Positions 1-14,262 of a DNA stretch of 64,000 nt are shown here, one piece after another. The stretch comes from Ptychodera flava (lineage: Eukaryota; Hemichordata; Enteropneusta; Ptychoderidae), in assembly GCF_041260155.1 (NCBI RefSeq), contig NC_091932.1:44325629-44389628 (forward strand), written 5' to 3'. The position numbers and the translations under genes were made by a program. The notes beneath the pieces were generated by a model. The model saw only the letters and a list, made by a program, of their open reading frames with translations. It searched no databases and was not told the DNA's origin. Every line of letters starts with the position of its first letter. Position 1 is the stretch's first letter.

Positions 1-2019
1 CGACACAAATGAACATGGGAAATATTCATTAGATGAGGAACATAATTCTTAAAATATCAATAAACAAGGAATCAGATATAGACTGGGAATGTTGTCAATT
101 TAGTCTTCTGTTTAACCCCAATGTATGTAAACATCATCGTTTAATTCATCTGTAAGAATGTATCCTGATTCTTGTTTGGTTGGCTGGTTTAAATTAAAAC
201 TTCATTCATTGTAATTCAGGATATACAGATTAGGTTTCCTTAAGCCTTAATCACATGTTTACTCAAAGCCGTTAAGGTCCAAACGATATAAGGTTCAGCA
301 AAGAAATCAAAAAAGCAGTTATGGAGAATGTCGAAGTTTGTCCTCTCTCAAAATTACATCACACAGCTTCAAACGCAAAGTCGATTGAACTTTAGCTTTC
401 AATAACACGAAGCACTTCTGCAGGGGCACTGAACTCTCGTCACCTCTGATTCACGAAAGCACAGGCCAGATAGGAAAATTGACAAAGGTGACTCGAGTTT
501 AAGCATTACATTGGCCGACTTCTGTCGCTGTTTAAGTGAAGTAGGCAACTAAGGACAAATTACCACGATTAAATTTGTTTCCGTTATTCATCTCATTTAC
601 TCTCATTTATGTATAGACCCGTCGAAACAAGAAGGTCACCCATGCAGGATTATCTATGTATGGATAGATTATTAAAGTTTGGGAGGAGCAATTCAGAACG
701 GTGACATTCAATTCCTTTTTTGCGTTTCTGAATTTGACAACTTCTTTGAATTTTGCACGACATGCACACTCCCTTCTTAAAATTCCTAACTTTTTACCGA
801 CCTTTATTTGAATACTTTTTGATGCAACATGGTGCAAAATTCTTTTTAACAGTGTTGCTCGGAGAATATTTCCACCTGTAAACATACTCCTGCACTGCAA
901 ATTCTTCTGGATTGAAATTTCAGAACATTGTCTGGTATTTATTCCAATTAGGTTTGCGGGCAAACTTATGTGTCTTTGAGCATGAAATACTGGTTAATAC
1001 CCTAACCAGAAAACTTATGGTTTGTGAAAGGCACTGATCAGAGGCGAAATTAATGGTTTGTATTCCACGCGACAAGATCAATGTGCAAAAATGGTCATCA
1101 TTGGTTTGTTGACAAACTAAACCTATTCTGTGATCTGGCGGGAATTTATTCCATTTTGAAATAGAGGTTATTATCCACTGCAGCCGTTGATTTTTTGACC
1201 GTTTTTCATGACATGCGGGATTACTCCCTGGTTTGAAAATATAACAAGTGGCGCCACACTCGCAAAGTGCGAATAAAACTCATTTGGCGATTTTTTAATT
1301 GATAGTCATTATATAGACATGCATGCGAATTTTCGACCCGAAAAACGGTTTGGTTGGATCGATCACTCGATTGCGACCGCCTTTCTGCACTGTTACTTCC
1401 GGGTTCTGGAAGCGACCCGAGTACTCCGTTCAGAATGGTATTAGAATGCAAGGGTGAGCAAATACCCTACCCAGAGCTCACTGGCTAGCAGGTTTTACCG
1501 CCGAGCAAGTAGTTTTTGGTGCCTACAAGCCAGACGGGCTAGCGTAGTTTAGGAGAGTAGCAAAGTCATTCGGCATCAAATGCCATGGAGTAGGCTACTA
1601 TGAGAACTGTGTTGCCTCACGAAAGCACAAAGCAAACACAGAGACGGTTTCCGAGCCCAACAAAACTGACAAAGTCTTCATCAAGGTTTGCATTCAAACA
1701 GCGTATCCAGTTCCAGGATGAAGACAACGTAGCTCTGCTGAGAAAATATAGTTTGAATTTAATCTCGGAAAAAAGACAAACCATCAATACGATTTAGCGT
1801 CAAGTGTTTACGTCAAAATTCAACTGATGTGGGTCTATAATGAAAGTTAAACAATGTATTCATTGCCTTGATGGGCGTGTGTGCGATCCATGATAAAAAG
1901 TACGTATGTGCGAGTGCTTCAAGAACTCAACATCTTATGAAGGCGTCGCAGTCAGAAAATTGTAACAAGTTCCGATATTGAACCACTCTTTTTCGGGTTG
2001 GGGATTTTAGGCGAGCATT

Positions 2020-2062
2020 ACTATAGGTTAGTGGGTGCCGTGCGTTAGGAGTTTGAATCCGA
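2020..2062 (+). repeat. tRNA-derived SINE remnant (A and B boxes)
   Basis: An A-box-like TATAGGTTAGTGGG (2022-2035) is followed about 13 bp later by a B-box-like GGAGTTTGAATCC (2048-2060), in the order of an RNA polymerase III internal promoter. Two other places in the window (10.65 kb and 35.43 kb, both minus strand) carry the same pair of boxes. No clover-leaf can be completed, so this is a SINE head or tRNA relic and not a functional tRNA gene. Confidence 0.4.
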
Positions 2063-3129
2063 TCGAGATTTTACTGGATTTAATGGCCGACTCCTTAAGG
2101 ACATTATTGTTCTGATCAGGTCGGATACATCGCCACTGCAAATTTTACACATAATGCATAATTATGTGATTTCTGATTTCAAATCATCTGATTAAAAAGT
2201 CTTCAAATAAACTGGTTTGCCGGTAAAGGTGGATGTGCGGAGTCAGCCTATGAATTTTAATTATCTAAGTTGGCGTCCGCTATGTAACCTTACATTTATT
2301 TTCTTTCTAATATAATTTATGTATTTAAGGTCAAATGATAAAACACCGTTGACATATATACGCACTGGATGTACAAGGGTCGTGATTTATGCCGAAGGTG
2401 GCAGAGTTTAACAGAGTGATTGGTGATAATGTAAGTCACATGATCTACATTGTAATACGTGTGCAAAGTCTCTCTGAGCACCTGATGCTGCTATTCAGGT
2501 CGCATTACCGAATACTTCCTTAGAAGGCAGAACTAAATATGTGGCAGTCTACTAGTGGACGACATACAAAAACCATCTCTCTCAAAGGTAGGAACTGAAG
2601 CAGTCTTAAACTCCTTCATTCTCTCACCTTCATTCCCCATGCTGCATTCAAATTGTTAACCGCGCCTCTCACTTTACTCGGGTTCATCAAGTGGTAGTAA
2701 TATGGGCTCACAGAAATACAAATATGTTTCTGATGCCATCTTCAAATGCCTCTTATCCTGGGAAACGAATTTTCTATTATGAACTTTCAAATACAAGAAA
2801 CATGATAGCTTTATGCTATACATGAATTTTATCTTTACGCACAAAATGTTACATGCATAAGTGTGCCTTTATCGTCAACTTTTCGTCCAAGATAATGGTT
2901 TTAGAAGGAAGTAGCCATTGTTCACTGAAGCGTTGACTACACAAAAAAAACAACGAACAATGGTCAGGGTAAAGTCCGTCGGTGCAATGTCATGTTATAC
3001 AGAAAGACATTAAGTGGCAGACGTTTGACAAATTGCTCTCTTTGATAACTGTTATTTTGCATAGACGAGGCGTTGCTAACAAAGAGTGGATTCATAGTTC
3101 TGTAAAGCTGGTACAGTTTTACCGTTTCT

Positions 3130-3171
3130 CGATTACCTTGCCTGTCGATTACCTTGCCTGTCGATTACCTT
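3130..3171 (+). repeat. 16-bp tandem repeat, about 2.6 copies
   Basis: The unit CGATTACCTTGCCTGT occurs twice exactly and then partially. It lies about 240 bp upstream of the predicted start codon of the PARP14-like gene. No function is apparent. Confidence 0.85.
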
Positions 3172-3348
3172 ATCCTATAAGCTTGTTACTATATTGTGAA
3201 CTTGACACACATTTGCCCGTAACGTTAGAACACCAAATTAAACAGCTAATATTAGCAATGCCCTCACAACACTATTTGGACTCTGCGACCTTATTCAGAT
3301 GATTGATATTTATAGTCTCACATCTTACACATTGCTCACTTACAATTC

Positions 3349-3358
3349 TTTCTTTTTC
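3349..3358 (-). promoter_or_regulatory. Possible IRF-type element upstream of the PARP14-like start
   Basis: TTTCTTTTTC on the + strand reads GAAAAAGAAA on the minus strand, an exact match to the IRF core GAAANNGAAA, 53 bp before the predicted ATG. Vertebrate PARP9/PARP14 genes are interferon-inducible, which is why the match is noted. It sits in a pyrimidine-rich stretch, so chance is a serious alternative, and the transcription start is not known. Confidence 0.2.
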
Positions 3359-3411
3359 GTCATCAAAGTTTGTTATATTGAGTGCAATTGTACCAGAACA
3401 TCAGAATACCA

Positions 3412-3430
3412 ATGGCGACATACGGGAAAG
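3412..3430 (+). CDS. PARP14-like exon 1 (start codon, 19 nt)
   Basis: ATGGCGACATACGGGAAAG is followed directly by GTAATATG, a good donor. It encodes MATYGK plus one base, and its phase 1 end matches the phase 1 acceptor at 6594, completing an Asp codon. The A/G-rich context with G at +4 is acceptable for initiation. The exon is inferred from phase and position only; a transcript would confirm it. Confidence 0.55.
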
Positions 3431-6268
3431 GTAATATGCTAATATCCTATTTTCAAACTATATTTAACTACTGTGAGTCTAAGCCATACGTTGTTGCTTC
3501 TTACACGCATCAATTGTAATTTACATTGAGAAATCATTGCAAAAGTATTTCTTTGCCGAAGTCATATTAAGTGCCATGATTCGTGAAGAATTTATTGAAA
3601 TAGAATTGTGTGTTTTATAAGGCCAGTGTGTGAAAATCATGGAATGGCATAGAAATTCTTCTTTTATACAGTGCCAGACACTCGATTTATCGTATTTTTT
3701 GTATATATGTAGCTATTCGTCCAGAATCATCGTGTTCTCTATGTAAAAAACTGTTAGATGTTTCTGACTTTTTGTTTTCAAGTTCCGGGTCAAATTTCAG
3801 TCAAAGCAAACAAAGACGTGTACATCAAAGTTTGAGTAAACAACACCTACGGCTATTTTGAATGCACATGCGCCCACAACCACAGGGCCTCGCACAAAAA
3901 TCCGTCTCCAGGGATAGGTTTGGGGGTAGGGGTGCCTAAGCATAAGGCTCTTATTGCTATGGTTTATTTAATTTCAATACGTTTTGAATATGATTTGTAT
4001 TGTTAATAAAGATTTATACTATCAACCTTTCTTTGCAACTTTCGTGTCTTTGTCCTATTTTAGCACTAGTTTTGAAACGATTTCATTTCCTCCTTCGCCG
4101 TGCATCGTATTTGTCCTTTGACACCAGCAAGGTATAACTGAACCTTGCTGGTGCGTTCGTTGTTGACCTTGTCAAAGTTAATCGGGTGATAATCTGGTGA
4201 CACCGTCCACAGATTAGTAATTTACCCTTGCTTACTTTGGCAAAATAGGCACTCAAACTCATCAGATAATAGACTAAATTACTATCTTGCTTGCTTGGCG
4301 AATTAGGCAATCAAACTGGTCAGATAATAGACGCAACACAGTGACAAAACTTCGCTAACATTGTCGAAGGACAAATACGTTGCATGGCGAAGGAGAAAAA
4401 GAAATCGTTACAAAACCAGTGCTAAAATAGGACAAAGACACGAAAGTTGCAAAGAAAGGTTGATAGTATAAATCTTTATTAACAATACATATCATATTCA
4501 AAACGTATTGAAATTAAATAAACCATAGCAATAAGAACCTTATGCTTAGGCACCCCTACCCCAAAGCTATCCCTGGAGACGGATTTTTGTGCGAGGCCCT
4601 ATGCGCCTATACAACATTGTCATTGTTAACCAAGTGTTTACACGCGACCTATTTGATAAAACTATGTCAATCTCTATTTTGTCACTCGCTGCAAGCTTCC
4701 TGACAGAAGTCTGTTCAATGAAATGATCTCATTGCATGCTTCAGAGAAGATTAAATTTGTTAATGTATTTGATAGCGTTAGCCACTTTGGGTTGTGAAAA
4801 ACAGTAAAAATCTGTCAATGTAAACACATTACAGCTGAGTACGTTAGTGAGTGCTAGCCGCATTACTTACCGGACATTTTGATTGTTTGAATAGAAAAAA
4901 TCCCACCCCTTACTAAACATGAAAACCGTTTACGACCGTGATGCCCCCGTGTCTAACACTGGCCTATGGTTTTATTAAAATGCATTAGTATTCATTTCCT
5001 TAATTACTTTCCCTTAAGGTAGTTCGCGCCTGGAAAATGAAAGACTTAAAATTTGCTCAAACTTTTTCAAGGAATCTCTCAACCATTCTATTTCAAAATC
5101 AAGAATAAAAATAGGGATCACCGTGCAAATTTTGGTATTAGGGAAACAAATAACTAAAGATTTACCGATATTTAAAATTCAAAATGGCCGCCATCCCGTA
5201 ATAACTCTATGGAGAAAAATGAAATTTTCTAATTTCGAAAAATTAAGCCGGTGAAAAGTTTTCTTACACAAGAGCTTTAAAAAGAACCCATACAAGTGGT
5301 ATATTAGAAGAGAATTGTAAAAGTTTGATAGTCCGAATTTTTCTCTCTAAGGCGCGTTCTACCTTACTCGCTTGCCTTCGAAAGTCACTGCTAATTAGGA
5401 CAAGCCACAAAAAACGTATCAGTTCTTTAGAATTACGGAGCGTTCAGCAGAACCACTTGAAATTTCGATTTGCATTGTTTGTTCTTACCTTTGACCCTTT
5501 AAGGTAGAATGGGCCGCGGGGACAAATATTCAGGCCCGTAGATTTTTACAATACTTCCTTATGGTCTGACACTTGTCGGAGATTCATCTTGGTCTAGCCT
5601 AGGTTTTTCTCGCAATTTTAAATCGAAAAAACATGTAATTTGTTTCCCTCGTACCATAATTTGCACGGTGACCCCTGATATTTAATCTTGATTTTGAACG
5701 AAAATACTTAAAATTTTCTCAAAGCAAGTTTGAGCAAAAATTTAAAATTGTACAGTTTGAAGACGCATACTACCTTGATGGTCGTACCTTATATGTACTT
5801 TTTAAACTGCCAAATGCTATATGTTCTAAGTGAGATAATTTTTGCCTCTGACCTCATGAGGTGTACACAACAATGTGTTGTCCGAAACTTCATTTTCCAC
5901 ATTTTATATTTGTTAACCATACCTGCCTAATTGACGCAGGACAGCAACTATTATACATCTACTACGAACAAAGAGTTATTCAATTTATATAGATTTTATT
6001 ACCGTGAAATTAGAATGAAGTATGATATTTTTCGCATGCACTATGATCATTATACAGCTGATTACCCCTCTTTCACAGACTGAAGATAAACACAGACTCT
6101 GAGAATCAGAACGATTACCCCGGGTTATTTAATGCACTGACATTTCGTATCCACTGTTACTGGTTAAAGTGAGGGACACAATTATGAATATTGTGTGCTC
6201 TGTACATGTTCAGGGATCAACTATCAAGGAGTTGAGCTTATATACCTTGGTTTAAGATAGTGAACTTT

Positions 6269-6330
<62 letters not shown>

Positions 6331-9300
6331 CCATGACATTTACATACTTCTGTAGATGCCAAAAGCATGTTCACCTCAAAATGAGTAGAATCTACACATA
6401 CCTTACTATTTTCACCATTTTTTGAAAAATAAGTAATGTTAGAAAAAGTTTTTTAAATTAATCAAAAGTGTAGTGTAGGATGTTAGAAAAAGTTTTTTAA
6501 ACAAACCTGATGTGTCCCATGCAATCCAAGAATTCTGTATGTCCAACACAATCTTTTTTTTGTTGATCTAAAGTCTTTCATGCTCGTTGACAGATGACTT
6601 TGTTGATGAGGCCGATCCAAGTACGAACTGTACAATTGAAGTGCAAGGTTTCACATCTCACCTGTCGCTCGATGTTTTGGAAATGTATTTTGAGAGTGAG
6701 AAGAGGTCAGGAGGTGGGAATATTGTTACCAAGGAAATAAAGGACGAGAAACTTGTGATCACGTTTGAAGACCCCAAAGGTAAGGCAGTGTAATCTACAT
6801 CGTATGTATCTTCACACTTGAATGAACCGTATTCAAGTTTGAAGCTTTCACACGCATCCCTTGACTTTTAAAGCGTTTAATTCGGACAGTAAAGGTTCTT
6901 AATGTTTTCTATTGTCCGATTAATGACGCATGTGGTTATTTGATGTCTCAATATTGGCATTATTTTACTCACCAAATCATGTTGAAACGCAAACTATTTA
7001 GTATGTCAAAACAGCGTCTATAAGTATAAAATGCATATTATTTACATTTCAATTCTTGTCCGGACCAGAATGTTCTTGTTAAACATAACATTGCTGTCTA
7101 CATATGTTCAGGCTGAATTGACAAGCTCAACACTGTATCTTAGCATACCTTGATATGGGTGACAAAAACTGTAGGTGAGAGTAAAAAACAGTACAAAATA
7201 TCAAGAGTTACATCAACTGGCCCTCTTCTGTTCCTGAGATATGTTTGTATTTACTCATATAGGGAAGCAAACTAATGTACTGTCCAAACATTTGAATGAC
7301 ACTGAGAGGACACTTTTCAAGAATGAGGATGGTAAAATTTCCAGGCAAAAAAAAAGGAATCAAAACAAATCATTGAAATTGATTCGTTTCTTGAAGAAAC
7401 ATACTGGTAGTTGAAGCAATATAGAATATTCCCCTGTCTTCTCCTTCAAGTACACACTAATGTTGAAATAAAAATCCTATCATCATATACTACATTGTTA
7501 CAAGTGTCCTTGCCACTACCAAGGAAGGTAAACACTGTTTCTCAGCTAGTTCATGGCAAAGACAATACAGGCACTAGGATTAAATCACGCGTACCCTAAG
7601 AAACAGTATGTGAAATGCGTTCAGTCATGTCAAATATTAATCAAGCTGTGTGGTTGAACGACTTATCACCGTCATTCTGTCGACCACTTTGTGGGTTGCT
7701 ATGTCTCGAGCAAAGTTCAAGTCATATCAACCGTACAATCGTTGACAATAAATAATAGACATGTGTATGCAGAAGCCCGACGACGTCATACGTCGTGAGG
7801 AATGAGACCTATTGAGCCACCTACAGCTCGGACAAGACAGTCCGGCGACTTATTCATGAAATGAAGAATTTCGACAATCAACGAAGCGCTCTTTAGCAGA
7901 CCTACTTTATCAGCAAAACTTCCAACTATTCATTTGAATAAAAAAATGCATTTTATATGTATAGACGCTGTTTTGACACACTAAATGGTTTGCATTTCAA
8001 CACGCTTCGGTGTGTAGAACAGGAACTGGCAACTTGGAAACTGATTCGAAAAACGTTTTGATAAATACAAGATTTTAATCTGAAAAAGACCCTATTTTCC
8101 TTATTTGCCTTGTAGTCCTTTCTCATTGCAAGTCCTCGATTGCTTTGTAAAGTTTGATTCAATTTTATTACATAAATTTACAGTAAGCTTATCAAATATT
8201 AACCCGCCCTCCTAAACTTTACCCTTGCCTTCGATCGCAACACCAAAGTGAGTATCCGACGAGCTGCTTTGTGTGATCTTGGTATTTCTACAATTCCATG
8301 GCTACATGTGTCTCATGTTACTTTGCCAGTCTGGAAAATCTTTTTTTTTTGTCTTGGGCAAATGTTAGATTCACTTCTTATCGAATCGCTGCTTGGCAAT
8401 CATAATGTTTTGCAAAGACTCTGAGAACCTCCCGTTAGATTGAAATGACGATCTACTAGTTAGACCTAAATAATTTTGTTGTGTAAAAGGTAGACTTGCG
8501 CCAGTCACTTAGCTTGTCTCGTCAGAGCTATTACTGTCCGGCCAAGCTAGACGTTCCTCCCACGATCTAAGCAACAGCATACCACCTAGCTTAACAATGT
8601 GCTTAAGAATATTCCTTCAATTTATTGTGTTTTGATATATTTATATGCCCACAGACTTGAACCCAGTCTAGTGTAAAGGTATCAGCAAGTTGTAAAATGG
8701 CAGTGTTGCACAAATCAGCCTTGACTTATCATATATAATGCCATTTTGATTAAAATTTCTTTTATTACGATCAATACGTATTGTCGAACACAATTATTGT
8801 TATTGTTAAAAATAGAGGTCGTCATGAGGGTCGGTAACTCTCACATCGAACAGAAATATTAACCTAGTGTTGCTCGCAAATCAACCCCATATGCTGTAAA
8901 AAAGAAAGATTGACTGTAGGAAATCTAACAAGCTAACCGTCAGCTAGGAAAAACAATTTAAAGCTGTTGTTAAAATTTTTTGTACCAAATGTCCTGTACA
9001 AGGCAGGTTCAATTAATCGTTTTTTAATAGTTGTTCACCTCGATTTGCTGTTTAATTGTCCACTTCGAAAGTGAATACATTTAAGGCAGTAGTTATCACA
9101 GTACTTGACATAAAATCTGGACCAAATTACTGTATCACACACGAACACTGACTATTACTATCATAGACTGCAAATATAAAAACAGCACCGCATTTTTTCA
9201 GAAGGGTGGAGATGTCATGAAGTAGGATAGTTGTGTGATCCCGGATACAAAGCAAATTCAATGTTTGATTTTAAAAATTCTATACTTTGACAACTCACGA

Positions 9301-12300
9301 TTGGCTTAAAACCAAAAGCTTCTTAACGTCAAAGTAGTTGTGAATGTGTAATAAACCAATCTCAAAATATCCTTTCGAAGAGTTTTCTTTGATTAAGACC
9401 CATTAAAGACTGAAAAGTGTATAACACTGTAATTATTGTTGAAAGTGGAATGTAAATTCAAACGTTTTAATATCATTTTAGATTTCCCGCCATTTTCAAA
9501 AACTAATCATGTGACAGAGAAAATAAAGGTAACAACAACAAAATGTTCAGTTAGCACGTTTACAAGAACCAACTTTGGTTTGAAAATTTAATTATGAAAA
9601 TAATGCATAAAATTCGCAGCTATTGGGGCTTTCAGGAAAGTGCATTGTGTCATTTTTTCTCAGAAGCAGATACGGTCAGCTTAGATAATTGCAAGCTGCT
9701 TAATGTCGCTATCACAATTTTTAAACTACATAATAAGAAAAAAAGAACAAAACAAAACCAACAAAACCCAAAACGATGTAAAATGTAAATAGTAAGATTT
9801 AGATATTTAATATCTATCAGTTGCTACATTTTTTCTCATGACTATGGATAGCCAAAAGAGCTATTTTATGAGCTTGTTTCTGACATTATACATTATAGAT
9901 TGAGTAGTTTTTATGGGGAGTGGTTAGATGTCTCTTTTAGACGAGAATACGACATTATAACCAAGTTTTCTTCTCAAGAAGATAGCGTCTCTACATGAGT
10001 CTGTGTCGGCTGATGTGTGTTATGTCAAGTCCAAAGTCAGCCTAGGCAACAAGTCCTCAAAATAGCCAATCACCAAAACCTCTGACGACCTAAGACTTTT
10101 GTTACAAATGTTTTTTATGGTAAGAGTTGTATAAAGTACTACTAGTAGTTCTTGTTTCATAATTTGACAGTGAAATCGACCAAGCGCGATTGACTTTTAT
10201 ATTAATTTTCACAAACAATATCGCAGAGAACAAAGCATGCTCGTTCATTACCAGTAGTCCATAAACTGTCGTTCATTCCAGTTGCCCAGAGAGTGCTTAA
10301 GCGTCCACAACATGTATTAGGCCATGCAACACTCACGGTACGACAGCCATCAATGGTCATCGGCGTCAAGCCGAAGACACCAAGAGATAAACGGCGCTTT
10401 CTACTCAAAGGTTTAGCAGAGGGAACTACATTGGACAACATCAAACTTTATCTGGAAAGTCGTACAGAAATAGACGAGGATCCTGAAATAGAGTTTGGAG
10501 ATCAAGGCACAATTATGGTCACATACAGTCAGGAAATACAAGGTAAAAGCCAGACACGATCATGGTAACATAGCGTCAGAACGAAAAAAGGTAACATGCA
10601 GGGACAATCCTAGTCAAATATAGTCAGGAAATACAATACGGCGTTTTAAATTGGGCTCGAACTCACAACGTACGGCATCCATTCACCTGGCGGAGAAGTC
10701 CTCATACAAAACCGCTCGGTTAAATTGTATCTTTTTATTACAAGGTAATAAAAAGTACAATCGTATGGTCAAATAAAGTCAGACAATACAAGGTAACACC
10801 CAGCCACAATCATAGCCACATACAGTCAGAATATACAAGATAACATCCAGGCACAATCATTATCACAGAGAATAAATAAATAAAAGGTAATAAAACGAAC
10901 ATCCGTTTAGCTTTCTCCAAATATGATTCTATTAGATACATATTCTTCCTCCTATATGCTTCACGAAATAAAAAGTGATGTCAAATTAATTGGCACAGCA
11001 GTGATACATAGACCCTAGTAAACAGAGAAAGCGTTTCGATTTTAGTCAAGAGTAACTAAGTCACGGTCCATTTTTGCTAGCTCAATATTTTTTAACACTA
11101 ATATTCTTATCTCCCTACACTAGTGTTGATGATCATATTTGATGAAGTTTTTCAAAAGTAACCTTTTCTAAGTTATAAAGAGATAGTTTACCAATAGACA
11201 TAAAAATAGTGTAATGTGGTAAATGACATGTTGAACCTCCCATAAATAACAATTTCCGAATTAGCAATGACAGTCATTTCTATAGGTCGTAAACGTATAA
11301 TTTATTTTCTTACAGATATTGAACATATAGCCAAAAGAGTAAACCAAAGACAGCTGAATGGAGCTACGGTTACACTGGAGAGGGTTTACAATACAAACTG
11401 TATCATGGTGAGAAATTTACCAAAGATGATGACTAGTGATCTGTTGGAGATGTATTTCGAAAACTCCACAAGAAGTGGTGGAAGTGATGTCGAAAGAGTG
11501 GAAATAGATGACGACAAAGGCATTGCCTTAGTGTACTTTGAAGACTATCAAGGTAATGTTTAATTTCAGATGTCTAATTTAATGGAAATGCTTTATCATT
11601 GGCTATTTCATGAACGTGTTTGATCATGCGGAGAGGAAGCAATGGCAATTGTTCGAGTTTAAAGTGAAAACACATGACTGAAGATTTGTACTATAATAAC
11701 AGCTCGGTTTTGTTCGCGTCATACTGTGACAGTAGCTTAGCTATATACTAAAAGTATTTCGTTTACGTCCTTTACAAAGAAAAACAGCTATATTGTCAAG
11801 CAAGTTCAAATCACCACACGAGTAATTAATATGCTGGTGAGGTGGGCCTAAACATGACCACTGTTCAAAGCTTTGCTTGTAATCAATATTTTGATACAAT
11901 GACAAAGAATAATTCACATAATTATGTGACATGTGCCTTATTTTCAGTGATTGACTCAGTAGCCGGGAGATCCCATAATCTTGGTGGACAGAAATTAGAA
12001 GTAATACCTCACCATCCTTGTCTTGGTGCGCCCTCTACTGACGGCGGAAGTTCTAAGCTCGAAAATAGGTCCGAATCTTTCAGGGTCACTGTAAATGTCA
12101 AAAAGATGAAATACGTGATGTCAAATCAAGACCTCCGTAGAGAATTTGAAAAGCAAATGACAAAGTCAAACACTGAATTCGAATGGACAAACCGGGAAAC
12201 AAATGACACTATTACATTGACATGGGTTGGGGAATGTAACAAGCTTAAAATAGGTACTTCGGAGAGTTGGCGTGAAAATGTAAACGCCTTGCTGGAAAGT

Positions 12301-14227
12301 TTTCTTGATGGAATTAAGGAAGCCGTGATCCCAATTCCTAAAGATATCTTTGACGATATGGAAGACAAATTGCACTACCTGGCCAAAGGATTTACCATCA
12401 ATATGACAATTAACAAGTTTCCCTCATCAGTACACGTCCTCGGAGACGAGAAGACGGTTTCCGAAATTGAAGAGAAGGTCAAGGTTATCGTAAAAGAAAT
12501 GACAGAAGCTAAAACGAAAAATAAGGAAATAGTCAAACTTGATATTTTCAAATTGAAACAACTTGAAGTCGCGCGATTTACCGATAAAGTGACAAATGCT
12601 ATCCCAGATATCATTGTTGAGTTGAATAACAATGCGAGCTCTGTGACTTTCGAAGGTGCAGATCTCGATATAAAACGAGCCAAAATTATGATGTATGAAT
12701 CACTTGAAGAGACACATATCCATCGACTGACGTCACTGACTCCGATTGCCATCAGTCTTCTTAGGTCAAAGGAAGCCGACACAAAAATCACTGGCAAGTT
12801 TACGCTGCAGAATCTCAATGTCGCATACCTCATTGAAGGTTCGGAGGTTTTGTGTCTGGCAACTGATAAGATTGAACTTGAGAAATGCTCGAAGATTCTT
12901 AAAGAAATCGTAATTGAGGAAAGCTTAGAGTTAGAAGAAAATGCCTCTCCAGTACTAGAAACAGAACTATGGAAGAGTCTCAAAGCTAAGGTACAAGACC
13001 AACACCTGGTAAAGATCCACGTCGAGAAGGGAAGCAGAGACTCAGTTTTAAAGATAACAGGCATTGAAGGGTGTCTTGATTCAGCTTTACGAGAAATCCA
13101 TGACTGCATTAGGCAAAACTCGATTGTAGAAAAATCAATGGCAATAGAACTAGGAATTCTTAAGTACCTCTTGGATTTTAATAAATCCATGGCAAGCATC
13201 GAGCAACGCTTTAAGAGTAATTTTTTTAAAATCACAAAGAAAGTAACTGGTCCCTCCATAGGCTTTGATATCAAGGGCACACCCAGCGACGTCGAAAACG
13301 CCATGCGCGAAATCAAGATTCTGCGTGACGAAGTTAAATGTCGGCAGTACAACTTAAACCAACCTGGTATTGCACAGCATTTTACTCAACAAAGTGGCCA
13401 ACGTCTGGTAAAGAAATTGGAAAGTGAGTTCAAATGTATGGTTGAACAATATTTGTCCGAAAATGGTTCAGAGTCAACAGGAAGCAGGCTGATCTTTTAT
13501 TCAAAGTCAAGTGAAGACATAGAGGGCGCCATTAAAACACTGGATAGACATATTGAAGAAGAGTTTGTACAAACGGTATGTTTCTATGCACTTTTGAAAA
13601 TAAAATTACAGATATCTCTGATAAAAGTCCAGTACTTATCGATGCAAACGCAGCTGTAAAATCTTGATAAAATCAATGTTTTCAGGATAGTAGTTCAACT
13701 AAGTATACGCTTAACATGGACCGATAGTTATGCAAGTAACTAACATTTCTTTATTAGATTACGTGCAGGAGTTGCGATAAGTAAATAAAGTTGTATAAAC
13801 GGTTACGATAATGTCTTTATCAACGAAAATACGATACTAAGCGTAAGTTAATGCGACAAGAACTTCTCATTTTTACAGACGTTGGATGGTGACAGGCTTA
13901 ACCATCTCTCATTCAGAGACGTGTCTCACATTATGTCATTGTCAAAACCTTTACAGGTAAGCCTAATTTAAACAAACGTCCAAATAAAAGGCTAAATAAA
14001 AATTGACTCGACAGAATATATCAAAAGAAAAATTTTCCTGTATAGTTCTCCATTTTGCATGTTTTATGTTATTGATGCCGATTACATATTTCTTATATGA
14101 ACTGTGATGTAAAATACCTCAACCTCAAAATGAAAATGTATATAAAAAGAGGTAGAATGTGATCAGTTGACACTCAGCTGAGATGGTCATTGTTTTGTCA
14201 TTCCTGCATTCTTATAATAATAGCGCT

Positions 14228-14262
<35 letters not shown>

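Larger units (their letters stand above)
1..3348. other. Upstream region with no recognised gene
   Basis: Only short open frames without recognisable domains are present on either strand. The stretch holds one tRNA-derived SINE remnant near 2.02-2.06 kb and one short tandem repeat near 3.13 kb, annotated separately. It is most simply the 5' flank of the gene whose start I place at 3412. A non-coding upstream exon may lie here but cannot be pinpointed. Confidence 0.5.

Noticed and set aside
12375-13352. A 325-codon open frame on the minus strand
   Set aside because: It lies wholly antisense to the KH exon of the PARP14-like gene, has no recognisable domain and is explained by codon bias of the sense strand.
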